Counted from the stretch's first letter, positions 1 to 9,074 are shown. The stretch: 64,000 nucleotides of DNA from Anaerolineae bacterium (GCA_023382535.1 JAHDWA010000036.1:41638-105637), one strand, 5' to 3'. Notes: generated by a model from the sequence alone, not told the origin. A program made the numbers and translations.

Positions 1-2
1 TG

Positions 3-947
3 CGCCAGGCCAATGTTGAAACTCAAGACCTGACCGATCACATCAGGGATGTTGTTCACCGCCTGGGCTTCCAGGCCCTGCTGGTGCTGGGCGATGACGA
101 TATGCTCAGGTATGCGGCTCATCTGAACCAGGCCGGTGTGCCGATTATCGGTATTCCGAAAACCGTCCACAACAACATTTTTGGCACGGATTACACCATT
201 GGTTTCAGCACCGGCCTGGCCCGCGCTGTGGCTTTCATCCATGAGCTGCGTGCCCTGGCCGGCTCGCGGGAGCAGATTGTGGTCATCGAGACTTTTGGGG
301 TGCAATCGGGCCTGAGTTCGTTGATGACTGCATTTTTGGCCGGGGCCGACCGGGCTATCATTCCCGAAGTGCCGTATGACCCGGAGCGGTTGGCTTACCT
401 GACCATGCGCGATAAGAGCGTGACGCCCGGCAACTACGCGGTGGTGACGGTGAGCGACGGCTCGCGGATTGTGCCGGAGAAGCTGTTAAAGTATACCCCG
501 CACCTTTCACCGCGCAGCAAGTCTGAGGTGTTAAAGCTGCTCACCGAAGACAAGGCCAAAGAGATAAAGGCCAAAGAGGAATTTATTCTGGACGAGGTGG
601 TTGAAACCGGCAGCAGCCTGGCCGGCAGCGGCATGGTGGCGGCGGAATTGCTGCAACATTTGACCGGCGAAGAGGTCTTTTTGCAGCCGCTGACCTACTT
701 GCTGCGTACCGGCTCGCCCGATGGGCAGGATTTGATCGGTGCGACCAATTTTGCCATCCTCGCCACCCGCTTGTTGAAAGAAGGCAAATTTGGCCGGATG
801 ACCGCCTACCAGCAGCGTTACAATTTAACCGATGTTGACCTGCAAATTGTCACCCAGGGTATCAACCAGGTGGATGTGGATGAAATGTACGATGCAGACA
901 ACTACCGGCCCAAAGTCAATCTGATCTGGGCGGCGCAACAGAAGTAA
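3..947 (+). CDS. phosphofructokinase-like protein, 5' partial, altered catalytic motif
   Basis: The reading frame is open from the window edge and lacks its N-terminus, including the first nucleotide-binding glycine loop. Family: ATP/PPi-dependent 6-phosphofructokinase (PfkA fold). Visible blocks are LGDDDML (the GGDGS/GGDDT region), GIPKTVHNN followed by GTDYTIGF, ETFGVQSG, PEVPYD, and LLRTGSPDG. The second Asp of LGDDD sits where PPi-type enzymes carry Asp. The catalytic TIDND motif reads TVHNN, so the proton-abstracting Asp is His and the second Asp is Asn, and the MGR motif reads FGV. The Arg of the QRGG region (LLRTG) is kept. It may be a non-catalytic or repurposed paralogue, or have a different substrate. 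A word-repeat element separates it from an ABC ATPase gene. Confidence 0.8.
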   Translation, partial: RQANVETQDLTDHIRDVVHRLGFQALLVLGDDDMLRYAAHLNQAGVPIIGIPKTVHNNIFGTDYTIGFSTGLARAVAFIHELRALAGSREQIVVIETFGVQSGLSSLMTAFLAGADRAIIPEVPYDPERLAYLTMRDKSVTPGNYAVVTVSDGSRIVPEKLLKYTPHLSPRSKSEVLKLLTEDKAKEIKAKEEFILDEVVETGSSLAGSGMVAAELLQHLTGEEVFLQPLTYLLRTGSPDGQDLIGATNFAILATRLLKEGKFGRMTAYQQRYNLTDVDLQIVTQGINQVDVDEMYDADNYRPKVNLIWAAQQK

Positions 948-951
948 GGAT

Positions 952-1038
952 AAAGGATGAAGGCGGAAGGATGAAATTTTTTCATCCTTCACACCTGCAC
1001 TGCGCGCAGGCGCAAGTGTTCCTCCGCCTTCATCCTTT
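952..1038. repeat. word-palindrome intergenic element 1
   Basis: A perfect 16-bp inverted repeat (aaaggatgaaggcgga against its complement at 1023-1038) encloses a nested smaller hairpin, aaggatgaaa/tttcatcctt. The word 'ggatgaagg' recurs. It starts 5 nt after the preceding stop codon and ends 19 nt before the next start. Confidence 0.7.
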
Positions 1039-1057
1039 GGTATAAGGAGTACCAACG

Positions 1058-1804
1058 ATGAGTAAGACGAATGGCCATACCAACGGCAATGGTTACGATA
1101 GTATCATCCAGGTTAAAGAAGTGGTCAAGAATTTTAAGGTGGGCGACGGCGAAGTGACCATTCTTAAGGGAATTTCCTTTGACGTGAAACCCGGCGAGTT
1201 TGTCTCGATTGTGGGGCCATCGGGCAACGGCAAATCCACCCTGCTGAATATGATCACCGGTATTGACCGGCCTTCGGCCGGGCAGGTGGTTGTGACCGGC
1301 CGGGAAGTCCACAAAATGAGTGAGAACCAATTGGCCTCGTGGCGCGGCGAGAACGTCGGCATCATCTTCCAGTTTTTCCAGATGCTGCCGGCCCTCAGCC
1401 TGCTGCAAAACGTTATTTTGCCAATGGACTTTGCCAACAAGTATAGCCCCAAAGAGCGGCGCGAACGAGCCATGGAGCTGCTGGATACGGTCGGGCTGGC
1501 CGACCAGGCCGAGAAGCTGCCGAGCATGGTCTCCGGTGGGCAGCAGCAGCGAGCGGCTATCGCCCGCGCTCTGGCCAACGACCCGCCCCTGCTGGTGGCC
1601 GACGAGCCGACCGGCAACCTCGATACCCGCACCGCCGGCGATGTGTTTGAACTATTTAGCAAGCTCGTGGACCAGGGTAAAACGATGATTATGGTTACTC
1701 ACGATAAAGAGCTGGCCAAGCGCGTGCCCCGCGTGGTCGAAATTACCAACGGCAAGATCACCCGTGATGAGTTTGTCGGCGGGGCGACGTGGACAGGGTA
1801 CTAA
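1058..1804 (+). CDS. ABC transporter ATP-binding protein, LolD/MacB type
   Basis: This 248-residue single nucleotide-binding domain should power the FtsX/MacB-like permeases that follow. Walker A is GPSGNGKST at residues 53-61, the signature VSGGQQQR lies near 159-166, Walker [13 protein letters not shown] near 179-190, and the H-loop is VTHD. The 'DEPTGNLD' form is typical of the LolD/MacB/FtsE branch, whose members drive mechanotransmission or lipoprotein release rather than import of small solutes. The short N-terminal extension is rich in Gly, Asn and Thr. An upstream RBS (aaggag, 1044-1049) supports the start. The substrate is unknown. Confidence 0.93.
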   Translation: MSKTNGHTNGNGYDSIIQVKEVVKNFKVGDGEVTILKGISFDVKPGEFVSIVGPSGNGKSTLLNMITGIDRPSAGQVVVTGREVHKMSENQLASWRGENVGIIFQFFQMLPALSLLQNVILPMDFANKYSPKERRERAMELLDTVGLADQAEKLPSMVSGGQQQRAAIARALANDPPLLVADEPTGNLDTRTAGDVFELFSKLVDQGKTMIMVTHDKELAKRVPRVVEITNGKITRDEFVGGATWTGY

Positions 1805-1805
1805 A

Positions 1806-1848
1806 ACGTGATGCGTAATATTTTAGTGTAACTTCTCACGCATCACGT
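1806..1848. repeat. word-palindrome intergenic element 2
   Basis: An 11-bp perfect inverted repeat (acgtgatgcgt at 1806-1816 against acgcatcacgt at 1838-1848) begins 2 nt after the ABC ATPase stop. The word 'gcgtgatgcgtgat' is also used by the element at 46763. Confidence 0.65.
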
Positions 1849-1926
1849 ATCACCTTGACAAGTGAACTTGTGGGAACTAGGGGGGCAGCAACGAAAGACG
1901 CAGTAAGTAACACATAGAAGGTTATG

Positions 1927-4332
1927 ATGAGTGTAATCTGGTACAAGGTCTGGTTTGACCTGTGGCATAACAAAGTTCGCACGGCACTGGCAGTTTTGAG
2001 TATAGCTGCCGGTGTTTTTGCGATTGGAGCTATCTTTGGCATGGTGGACCAACTGCTCTCCGGGATGGACAGCGCCCACCAGGCCGTGACTCCCTCGCAC
2101 ATTCAAATGTATTTAATAGACCGGATTGACCGCGACACGGCCATTCGCCTGGAAAGCATTGAGGGCGTCGAAGCGGTAGAAGTTACCAATGAGGTCACGG
2201 TGCGTTACAAACTCCACCCGGAAGACGAGTGGAAGCGCGGCCAGATGGTCATGCGCGACGACTACGAGGAGCAGAAGTACGACATCCTGCAGCTCAAGGA
2301 AGGAGAGTGGCCCCACCGGGATGACGAGGTCGGCATCGAGCGCCTGTCCAGCCAATATTACGGCATTGACATCGGCGATAAGGTTATCTTTGAACTCGAT
2401 GGGATGGACCGCGCCCTGCCTATTACCAACAAGATTCGACACCCCTTTGTGCCGCCGCCCCAATTCGGCGGGGATGCCGTCTTTTTTGTTAATGCGCAAG
2501 GGCTGGAGCGTTTTGAGATTCCCGAGGGCGAGTTTGGCAACCTCAAGGTGCGGGTCAAACCCTACAGCCTGGAACTGGCCAAAGAGGTCGCCTCGGAGAT
2601 GAAGGAGCGGCTGGCCAAAGAAAACATTGGCGTGGCCGTAACCTTTTATCAAGACCCGGAAGAACATTGGGGCCGCTTTTTTGTCGAGGGCCTCAACCTG
2701 GTCTTGCAGGTGCTGGCGGTAATTTCGGTCTTTTCCAGCGTGGTGCTGGTGCTGAACACGCTGACCGCCTTGATCACCCAGCAGACCAACCAGATTGGCG
2801 TCATCAAGGCCATCGGCGGCAAAACCGGCGATATCATGAAGGTCTACCTGGCCGGGGTGCTGGTCTACGGGCTGCTGGCCCTGCTCATTGCCCTGCCGCT
2901 GGGCGCGCTGCTGGCCTTTGGGATTACCCAGTGGTTCCTGAACCTGTTCAACATTGACTACGAGGTTTTCCAAATCTCGACCCGCGCCCTCATCTATCAA
3001 CTGCTGGCGGCTATCGTTGCCCCGCTGATTGTGGCGCTCTGGCCGATTCTGGCCGGGGCGACCATCACCGTGCGGGAGGCGATTGCCAGCTACGGCCTGG
3101 GCGGCGATTTCGGTTCCAACTGGCTGGATCGGACGGTGGAGCGAGTCGGGCAAAAGCTGCTCTCAGCGCCTTATGTGATTGCCATCGGCAACATGTTCCG
3201 GCGCAAGGGCCGCCTGATTTTGACCCAACTGGTGCTGATTACCGCCGGGGCGATGTTCCTGGTGGTCATGAGCCTGACCTCCTCGATCAATATGACCCTG
3301 GACAACGAATTTGCCCGGCGCAACTTCGACCTGTTTATCATTTTCGACGACAACTACCGCATGGACCGGATGGTGCAGATGGCCGAGTCAGTGGCCGGGG
3401 TGGAGCAGGCCGAGGTATGGTTTAGCAAGTCGGCTTCGATCCTCAAAGAAGGGCAGCGGGCCAAAGAAGCCGGCCTGGGGGCGGAATTGGTCGGCCTCCC
3501 GGCGGACAGCGATTTTTACCGGCCCCTGGTGGTTGCCGGGCGCTGGCTCCAGCCGGGCGATGGCCGGGTCGTGGTCATGAACCAGGAGACGGCGGAAGAC
3601 AACAACATCGCCCTGGGCGACACGATCACCCTTGACCTGGGCGATTTGGGCAAGGAAGACTGGCAGGTGGTCGGCCTGTACCGCATTATATTTGGCGGCA
3701 ACTTCAGCAGCGATACGCTCTACGCCCCGCAGGATGCCGTGTTTACGGCGACCAAGAAGCACAATGAAGGTGGCTCGCTGCGGGTGCGTACGGCCAGCAG
3801 CGAAGCCTTATTCACCGATGCCGTCCGCGATGAACTGGTAGATCGCTACACCGCCCGCAACATGGATGTCCTCTTCAACCAGACCGGCAACGAGGAACGC
3901 ACTTCGGCGGACAGCCAGTTCAGCATCACCACGACGATGTTATTATTCCTGGCGGTTATCGTTGCCCTGGTCGGCGGGATTGGCTTAATGGGGTCGCTCT
4001 CGATCAGCGTGGTCGAACGCACCCGCGAAATCGGAGTGATGCGGGCCATCGGCGCGCGCTCGCGGACGATTATGGGTATGTTTATGATGGAAGGGATTTT
4101 GCAGGGCCTGTTTAGCTGGCTGGTTGCCGTGCCGATTTCGATTGCCGCCGCCGCTTCGCTGGCCCAGCTCTTGGGGCAGGCCATGTTCGATGCCAACCTG
4201 GATTACCAGTACAATTACCAGGCGGTGCTGATCTGGCTGGGGGTCATATTGATCATTTCCAGTCTGGCTTCTATCTTGCCGGCTCGCAATGCGACCCAGA
4301 TCAGCGTTAGAGATAGTTTAGCGTATGGGTAA
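1927..4332 (+). CDS. FtsX/MacB-like ABC permease
   Basis: A large integral membrane permease of about 801 residues. It has an N-terminal transmembrane helix (after MSVIWYKVWFDLW), a periplasmic MacB_PCD-like domain, three helices near residues 270-390 with the FtsX motif QTNQIGVIKAIG, a further helix near 430, a second extracytoplasmic domain, and a C-terminal three-helix block beginning near 665 with ERTREIGVMRAIGARS. It is therefore a fused double FtsX unit, as in LolC/E-like or YbbP-like permeases. The second of two adjacent ATG codons is chosen because gaagg lies 5 nt upstream and the paralogue at 6147 starts in the same way. It probably works with the ATPase at 1058. Confidence 0.9.
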   Translation: MSVIWYKVWFDLWHNKVRTALAVLSIAAGVFAIGAIFGMVDQLLSGMDSAHQAVTPSHIQMYLIDRIDRDTAIRLESIEGVEAVEVTNEVTVRYKLHPEDEWKRGQMVMRDDYEEQKYDILQLKEGEWPHRDDEVGIERLSSQYYGIDIGDKVIFELDGMDRALPITNKIRHPFVPPPQFGGDAVFFVNAQGLERFEIPEGEFGNLKVRVKPYSLELAKEVASEMKERLAKENIGVAVTFYQDPEEHWGRFFVEGLNLVLQVLAVISVFSSVVLVLNTLTALITQQTNQIGVIKAIGGKTGDIMKVYLAGVLVYGLLALLIALPLGALLAFGITQWFLNLFNIDYEVFQISTRALIYQLLAAIVAPLIVALWPILAGATITVREAIASYGLGGDFGSNWLDRTVERVGQKLLSAPYVIAIGNMFRRKGRLILTQLVLITAGAMFLVVMSLTSSINMTLDNEFARRNFDLFIIFDDNYRMDRMVQMAESVAGVEQAEVWFSKSASILKEGQRAKEAGLGAELVGLPADSDFYRPLVVAGRWLQPGDGRVVVMNQETAEDNNIALGDTITLDLGDLGKEDWQVVGLYRIIFGGNFSSDTLYAPQDAVFTATKKHNEGGSLRVRTASSEALFTDAVRDELVDRYTARNMDVLFNQTGNEERTSADSQFSITTTMLLFLAVIVALVGGIGLMGSLSISVVERTREIGVMRAIGARSRTIMGMFMMEGILQGLFSWLVAVPISIAAAASLAQLLGQAMFDANLDYQYNYQAVLIWLGVILIISSLASILPARNATQISVRDSLAYG

Positions 4333-4492
4333 AAGTTTGCTATTTTTTACTTGACCCAACAGAATTGATTTCCGTGGCTCAAATTACTCGACTTCCCGAT
4401 GCTGCATAAATAGCTCAATATCCTAAGTTCAACATTAACCAGACCGGGCGCGAGATGGATGGGCGATATGCTTGCTGGCTATGCTGCAACTT

Positions 4493-5704
4493 TCACTGTA
4501 CTAATAATTCTGTCATCACCTCGCCCTCGGCCAGCGGAGTATCAAAACCCAAGAGGTAGCCAATGGTCGGGGCAATATCGCGCAGGGTACGGCGCTGGGT
4601 AATCACCAAGCCCGGCTGAATATCCGGCCCGACGGCCAAGAGCATGAGATGGCGGTTGCATTCATCGTCACCTCCATGCTCCGGCCAGCCGTCGCCACAG
4701 CCCCGCCCATGATCGTTCGTGACGATAAGGGTGGTTTGCCCGGCGTAGAAAGCGTCGCCCTGAAGCTGTTGCCACAACTCCCAAATGATTTCGTCGTCAT
4801 GCTTAATGAAGCGGCGATAATCTTCCCAATTTCTACTATGTCCCGCTTCGTCCGGGTCGAGCAGGCTGACCATGAGCAGGTGGGGTTTGAGTTCGGTCAG
4901 CACTCGCCGGGTGTTGGCCCGCATGCCGTCGTCGTAGGGGGGCGCCGGGTAATCGCTGAAAAACTGGCGTGCGCCGAATTTTGCGCCGTAAGCCGGATGG
5001 CTGCTGTAGGTCAGCACCGGCTCGATGAAAGAACCATGCACAAACACAGCATCGTCCTCAGATGCGCCCGTTGCAGCGCGATAGTATTCGAAGATGGTGG
5101 GCGCGGTGGGCCGTGCCTGGCCGTTGTTGGGAATGTCCTGCCACGTTCCCGTGACAATAGCGGCATGCCCAGGCACCGACAGGGTTTGGCCGTCATTGTA
5201 GAAAGCGGTATTGATGGCCCCGAGGGGGACCAAGTCGTTGGCCAGGTGAGGAACGAGTTCACGAGTGGGATCGCCAAACGTTTCGGTCCAACGCGCCCCG
5301 TCAATGACGACCAGCACGACGGCCTTGGTGGAGGGCTGCCGATAGAGGGCTTTGGCCTCCGCAGGCCCCTTCGTCGGCTCGAAGGTCGGCGTTTGAGTCG
5401 GGGCAGGGGTAGGGGTTGAGGTTGAGCTTGGGCTGGCAGTTGGGAAGGGTGAGGGGGTTGAGTCCATGCCTGGCGGCGGGATAGGAGTGAAGCGGGAGGT
5501 AGGTGCTGGCGTGAAAGTGGAGCTAACGGTCGGAGATGGAGTTGGAACTATCGCAACGGCGCGGGTAAAAGCTGTTGCAGCCGGAGGCGGCCGGCGAGTT
5601 GGCTCGCAGGCAGGGACGCATAAGATAACCAGGGCTAGATTCAACCCAGTGACCCAATTAACCGCCCCAACCTGAAAGGTGCGAACCTTTATCAAGATTT
5701 GCAT
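4493..5704 (-). CDS. alkaline-phosphatase-superfamily lipoprotein
   Basis: This is a 403-residue exported protein. The N-terminal signal ends at a lipobox-like LCVPAC, followed by about 85 residues rich in Pro, Thr and Ser. The catalytic fold starts at VVLVVIDGARW. Metal and nucleophile motifs of the alkaline phosphatase/phosphodiesterase superfamily are visible: VIDG, LSVPGHAAIVTG (Ser or Thr as nucleophile), LLDPDEAGHS, TNDHGRG, and a late His in PEHGGDDE. It probably hydrolyses a phosphate or sulfate ester at the outer face of the membrane; the substrate is not predictable. It lies on the opposite strand between two permease genes, an unexpected place, and may have been inserted there. Confidence 0.85.
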   Translation of the reverse strand: MQILIKVRTFQVGAVNWVTGLNLALVILCVPACEPTRRPPPAATAFTRAVAIVPTPSPTVSSTFTPAPTSRFTPIPPPGMDSTPSPFPTASPSSTSTPTPAPTQTPTFEPTKGPAEAKALYRQPSTKAVVLVVIDGARWTETFGDPTRELVPHLANDLVPLGAINTAFYNDGQTLSVPGHAAIVTGTWQDIPNNGQARPTAPTIFEYYRAATGASEDDAVFVHGSFIEPVLTYSSHPAYGAKFGARQFFSDYPAPPYDDGMRANTRRVLTELKPHLLMVSLLDPDEAGHSRNWEDYRRFIKHDDEIIWELWQQLQGDAFYAGQTTLIVTNDHGRGCGDGWPEHGGDDECNRHLMLLAVGPDIQPGLVITQRRTLRDIAPTIGYLLGFDTPLAEGEVMTELLVQ

Positions 5705-5854
5705 GCTAATGGCAAATAAGTGATATGGAACCTCAATGTTTAATTCTGGCGTATCTCGTAGATCTTCACTGCTTAAAGTGATGCCTCCATTTTACTCACC
5801 CCTTACTTTTACGCCACTATCACATTTCTTAAAAATCGTAAATCGAAAATCGCT

Positions 5855-5926
5855 ATGAGTGTAATCTGGAACAATAAAGCCCGTACCAGGCATTGCCTGG
5901 CCGGCCCACGAGTACGGCTTCCCTGA
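5855..5926 (+). pseudogene. deletion relic of a permease 5' end
   Basis: The first 15 nt (atgagtgtaatctgg) are identical to the start of the permease at 1927. The text then jumps to a match for the codons 42 nt further on (NKVRT against NNKART), so the intervening helix start is deleted. The frame then runs into unrelated sequence and stops at TGA 5924-5926. This suggests that another permease copy, or a recombination event between copies, once occupied this gap. Confidence 0.55.
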
Positions 5927-6059
5927 CCGGCATATCCAGCGCCTCGAAAGTTTCCGGCCCTAAACGGCGACGTTTCGTCTTTTGATCCACCTCCAGACGC
6001 AGCAAAAATCCCCCTTTTATCTGATGGCAATCTCTAGGTTTTGAGGTAAACTAACTCAA

Positions 6060-6129
6060 GGAGTAGGTAGTAGGAAGTAGGTAGTAAGGGGAGTTTTCCC
6101 CTACTCCCTACTCCTTACTACTTACTACC
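6060..6129. repeat. word-palindrome intergenic element 3
   Basis: The word 'agtaggtagtagg' repeats on the left arm and 'cctactacttactacc' type words on the right, around a gggg-agtttt-cccc centre. It lies directly before the second permease. The element at 38681 uses the same words. Confidence 0.7.
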
Positions 6130-6146
6130 ATTTGAGGTAAATGATT

Positions 6147-8561
6147 ATGGGTGTTATCCGATACAAAATCTGGAGCGATTTATGGGCCAATAAAGGCCGG
6201 ACCTTGCAGGTCGTGCTGATCATTGCGATAGGCGCGTTTGCCATTGGCGCGACCATTGGCGGCAGCGATATTATGCGCGCGGTCATGTCCAAAGATTGGC
6301 GGGCCACTTCTCCGGCCATGATCGTCATGGCGGTGAACCCCGAAATTGACGACGAGGAATTAACCGCGCTGAAAAATGTTGACGGCGTGGAGGAAGTGGA
6401 AGGACTGCTGACCACCAATATCGAGTGGCGGCTCACTCCTGACGAACCCTGGCAGGCTGCCGGCCTGATGGCCCGCGACGACTACGAAGAGCAGAAATTC
6501 AATAAGCTGACCCTCATCAGCGGCGATTGGCCTAACGATAAGAGCTTTGCCATGGAGAAGGGCAACGACTCCTTCTTCAATATCCCGCTGGGCGGGCAGA
6601 TTTACATCCGGGTCAACGACAAGGAGCGGGTGGTCAAAGTTGATGGCATTCTCTCCAACCGGACGGTTTTCCCGGCCAGCATGGGCGGCAGCGCCCAATT
6701 TTATACCAGCCGCGACTATTACGGCGACTTAACCGGCGAACGCGATTTCAACCAGGTCCTGGCCAGCGCCGCCGAGTACGACCCGGTCAAGATAACCGAA
6801 ATCGCCGACAGGTTGCAGCGCCAGTTGGAAAAGCAGGATATTGAGACGACCGGCGCGGCCCTCGGTTCAGAGCCAAATGCCCGTACCGCCGATCCCAACA
6901 AGCACTTCTTGCAGGATTTCCTGGACGGCCTGTTCCTGGTGCTGAGCATTATGGGCGGCCTGATCCTGATCTTGGGCCTGTTCCTGGTCTATAACACCAT
7001 CAATGCGGTGATTGCCCAGCAGGTTAACCAAATCGGCATTATGAAAGCCATTGGGGCCAATACCCGCCAAATCCTGGGTATTTACCTGTTGACCGTCTTT
7101 ATCTACGGCTTCCTGGCGCTCGTCGTGGCGGTGCCGTTGGGCGCGCTCGGCGCCTACGGCATCAACGTCTTCATGCTCACTTTTTTCAATATTGACCCCG
7201 GCCCGTTCCAGGTATCGCCCCGGGCAATCCTGGTCCAGGTGGCGATTGCCCTGCTGGCCCCCCTGGTCGCTTCGCTCATTCCGGTGACGAACGGGTCGCG
7301 CATTACCGTCCGCGAGGCGATCAGCACGTATGGCCTGGGTGGCGCAGTCGGCCTGCTCGACCGGCTGGTGGCCCGCATGAAATATGTCTCGCGGCTGGTC
7401 CTGCTGACCCTCAGCAATACCTTTCGCAACAAGTGGCGCGTTGTGCTGACCCAGATTACCCTGGTCGGCAGCGGCATTATCTTTATGATGGTCATGAGTG
7501 TGCGCGATTCGACCACCTACACCTTCACCGACCTGCTCTTCCAGATTCTCAATTTCAACGTCAATCTGCAATTTGAAGACCCGGAGCGGATTGGCATGAT
7601 CGAAAAAATGACCCTGGCCCAGCCGGGGGTCAAAGCCGTGGAGATGTGGGGTTTCACTGCCGCCAAGATTCGCCCGGCCAATCAGCCCGAATCGGACGAT
7701 GACAAAAGCACAACCGTGTTTGGCGTGCCGCTGCCGACCACGCTCTACGGTCCGCAGATGCGGATGGGGCGCTGGTTGCAGCCAGGTGATACTAATGTGG
7801 TGGTCCTGAACCAAAAGCTGGCCGAAGATGTCGGCGTGGGTATCGGCGATTGGATCACCCTCGATCACGGCCTGAAGGGCGAATCGAACTGGCAGGTGGT
7901 CGGCCTGCTGTTTGACCCGGTCATCAACAATTCGGCCCACGTGCCGCGCGAGCCGATGCTGCGCGAGATCGGCGAGGTGGGCCGGGCCAGCACCTTGTGG
8001 GTCCAAACCGAACGCACCGACGCTGCCAGCGAGAGCGAGGTCGCTCAGACGCTGCGTGAATTCTTTGACAGCCGCAAGATTAAGGTGAATGCCCAAAGCA
8101 TCTTCTTTGACGATACTGCCTCGGATATTATCGAGGGTATCCTGTTCCGCTTTGGCATCATCATCAGCCTGCTGGCGGCCATGGCCGTGATTATCGCCAT
8201 TGTCGGCAGCATCGGCCTGAGCGGCGTGCTGTCGCTGAGCGTGCTGGAGCGGCGGCGTGAAATTGGGGTGATGCGGGCCATCGGCGCGTCATCGGGCAAG
8301 ATTTCGCGCCTCTTTATTGGCGAGGGACTGATTTTGGGCCTGCTGAGCTGGCTAATTGCTCTGCCTTTGAGCATTCCGGCGGGTTACGCGATGACCCAGG
8401 CTATGGGCGCGGCTTTGCAAACCGAGATTGTTTATCGCTACACGCCTGCCGGGGCGTTATATTGGCTGGGGATTATTGTGGTGCTGTCCATCGTCGCCAG
8501 TTGGTTCCCCGCCCGTGGAGCCACCCGGATCAGCGTGCGGGAGAGCCTGGCGTATCAGTAG
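6147..8561 (+). CDS. FtsX/MacB-like ABC permease, paralogue
   Basis: A permease of about 804 residues with the same double-FtsX architecture as the gene at 1927: an N-terminal helix (MGVIRYKIWSDLW), an extracytoplasmic domain, a three-helix block with QVNQIGIMKAIGAN, a second outer domain, and a C-terminal block starting with RREIGVMRAIGAS and ending in VRESLAYQ (SVRDSLAYG in the paralogue). The start at 6147 is preferred over the in-frame ATG at 6141 because of spacing to gagg (6134-6137) and the shared start motif. With the ATPase at 1058 and the first permease it could form a LolCDE-like heteromeric exporter or lipoprotein-handling complex. Confidence 0.88.
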   Translation: MGVIRYKIWSDLWANKGRTLQVVLIIAIGAFAIGATIGGSDIMRAVMSKDWRATSPAMIVMAVNPEIDDEELTALKNVDGVEEVEGLLTTNIEWRLTPDEPWQAAGLMARDDYEEQKFNKLTLISGDWPNDKSFAMEKGNDSFFNIPLGGQIYIRVNDKERVVKVDGILSNRTVFPASMGGSAQFYTSRDYYGDLTGERDFNQVLASAAEYDPVKITEIADRLQRQLEKQDIETTGAALGSEPNARTADPNKHFLQDFLDGLFLVLSIMGGLILILGLFLVYNTINAVIAQQVNQIGIMKAIGANTRQILGIYLLTVFIYGFLALVVAVPLGALGAYGINVFMLTFFNIDPGPFQVSPRAILVQVAIALLAPLVASLIPVTNGSRITVREAISTYGLGGAVGLLDRLVARMKYVSRLVLLTLSNTFRNKWRVVLTQITLVGSGIIFMMVMSVRDSTTYTFTDLLFQILNFNVNLQFEDPERIGMIEKMTLAQPGVKAVEMWGFTAAKIRPANQPESDDDKSTTVFGVPLPTTLYGPQMRMGRWLQPGDTNVVVLNQKLAEDVGVGIGDWITLDHGLKGESNWQVVGLLFDPVINNSAHVPREPMLREIGEVGRASTLWVQTERTDAASESEVAQTLREFFDSRKIKVNAQSIFFDDTASDIIEGILFRFGIIISLLAAMAVIIAIVGSIGLSGVLSLSVLERRREIGVMRAIGASSGKISRLFIGEGLILGLLSWLIALPLSIPAGYAMTQAMGAALQTEIVYRYTPAGALYWLGIIVVLSIVASWFPARGATRISVRESLAYQ

Positions 8562-8568
8562 GAAAAGG

Positions 8569-8640
8569 GGAAGGTTGGAGGATTGGAAGAATGGAGGGCT
8601 GATAATATCATTTCCCAACCTTCCAGCCCTCCATTCTTCC
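8569..8640. repeat. word-palindrome intergenic element 4
   Basis: A perfect 16-bp inverted repeat (ggaagaatggagggct at 8585-8600 with 8625-8640) plus a 10-bp pair, ggaaggttgg/ccaaccttcc. The word pairs keep the same order on both arms rather than mirror order. It fills the gap between two convergent genes, 8 nt from one stop and 2 nt from the other, so it could also act as a shared terminator stem. Confidence 0.7.
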
Positions 8641-8642
8641 GT

Positions 8643-9074
8643 TTATTCTGTCACCAAGGCTCTCTCCCCGTGCGCCTGCACCCAGCCGGCCATACCTCCG
8701 CTCAGGCTGGCCACTCTATCGGCGGCCCAGCCGTTCTGAATTAAGAAGGCGGAGGCTTGGAGGCTGGTATTGCCGTGCCAGCATTGAAAGACAATATCTT
8801 TGTCTGTAGGTAATTCGTTGAATCGGGCGGGAATATCGTTGATAAACATGTGAGTCGCGCCCGGTATATGGCCGTGTTGGTATTCCCACCCTTGGCGCAT
8901 GTCCACGACCACCACGTCGTCGCCGTTATCCAGCCTGGCTTTGAGTTCATGGGGTGTAATTTCGTTGATACGCAGCGGTTCTGGTTCTGGCTCCCGCTGC
9001 GGCGGGGTCGGCGGCGTCGAGTCTCTTCCTTTCTCTTCGCCTTTACCGCCAAAAAGTTTTTTAAGTAAGCCCAT
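8643..9074 (-). CDS. rhodanese-domain protein
   Basis: A 143-residue protein with a charged Pro/Glu-rich N-terminus (about 38 residues) and one rhodanese domain. The active-site loop CWHGNTS keeps the persulfide-accepting Cys. The conserved VVVDMRQGWEYQHGHIPGA segment marks the CH2A region. No signal peptide is visible, so it is presumably cytoplasmic sulfur-transfer chemistry. Its 3' end abuts word-palindrome element 4. A functional link with the E1-like/JAMM pair downstream is possible but not shown. Confidence 0.88.
   Translation of the reverse strand: MGLLKKLFGGKGEEKGRDSTPPTPPQREPEPEPLRINEITPHELKARLDNGDDVVVVDMRQGWEYQHGHIPGATHMFINDIPARFNELPTDKDIVFQCWHGNTSLQASAFLIQNGWAADRVASLSGGMAGWVQAHGERALVTE

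Larger units (their letters stand above)
5705..6140. other. gene-free stretch with relic sequences
   Basis: This 436-bp gap holds a deletion relic of a permease 5' end (5855-5926), a nested hairpin (ccgtac/gtacgg around the palindrome ccaggcattgcctgg, about 5880-5917), a minus-strand open frame of unknown identity (stop at 5853-5855, open to about 6050) and a word-palindrome element. Short 'aaatcg' words repeat near 5833-5852. No intact gene is supported. Confidence 0.6.

Noticed and set aside
5809..6030. 73-codon minus-strand open frame
   Set aside because: A neighbouring frame has more protein-like text; this one has low-complexity Gly/Ser/Arg composition.
6867..8096. 409-codon minus-strand open frame opposite the second permease
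   Set aside because: His/Gln/Asp-rich antisense translation typical of a shadow frame of a membrane protein gene.
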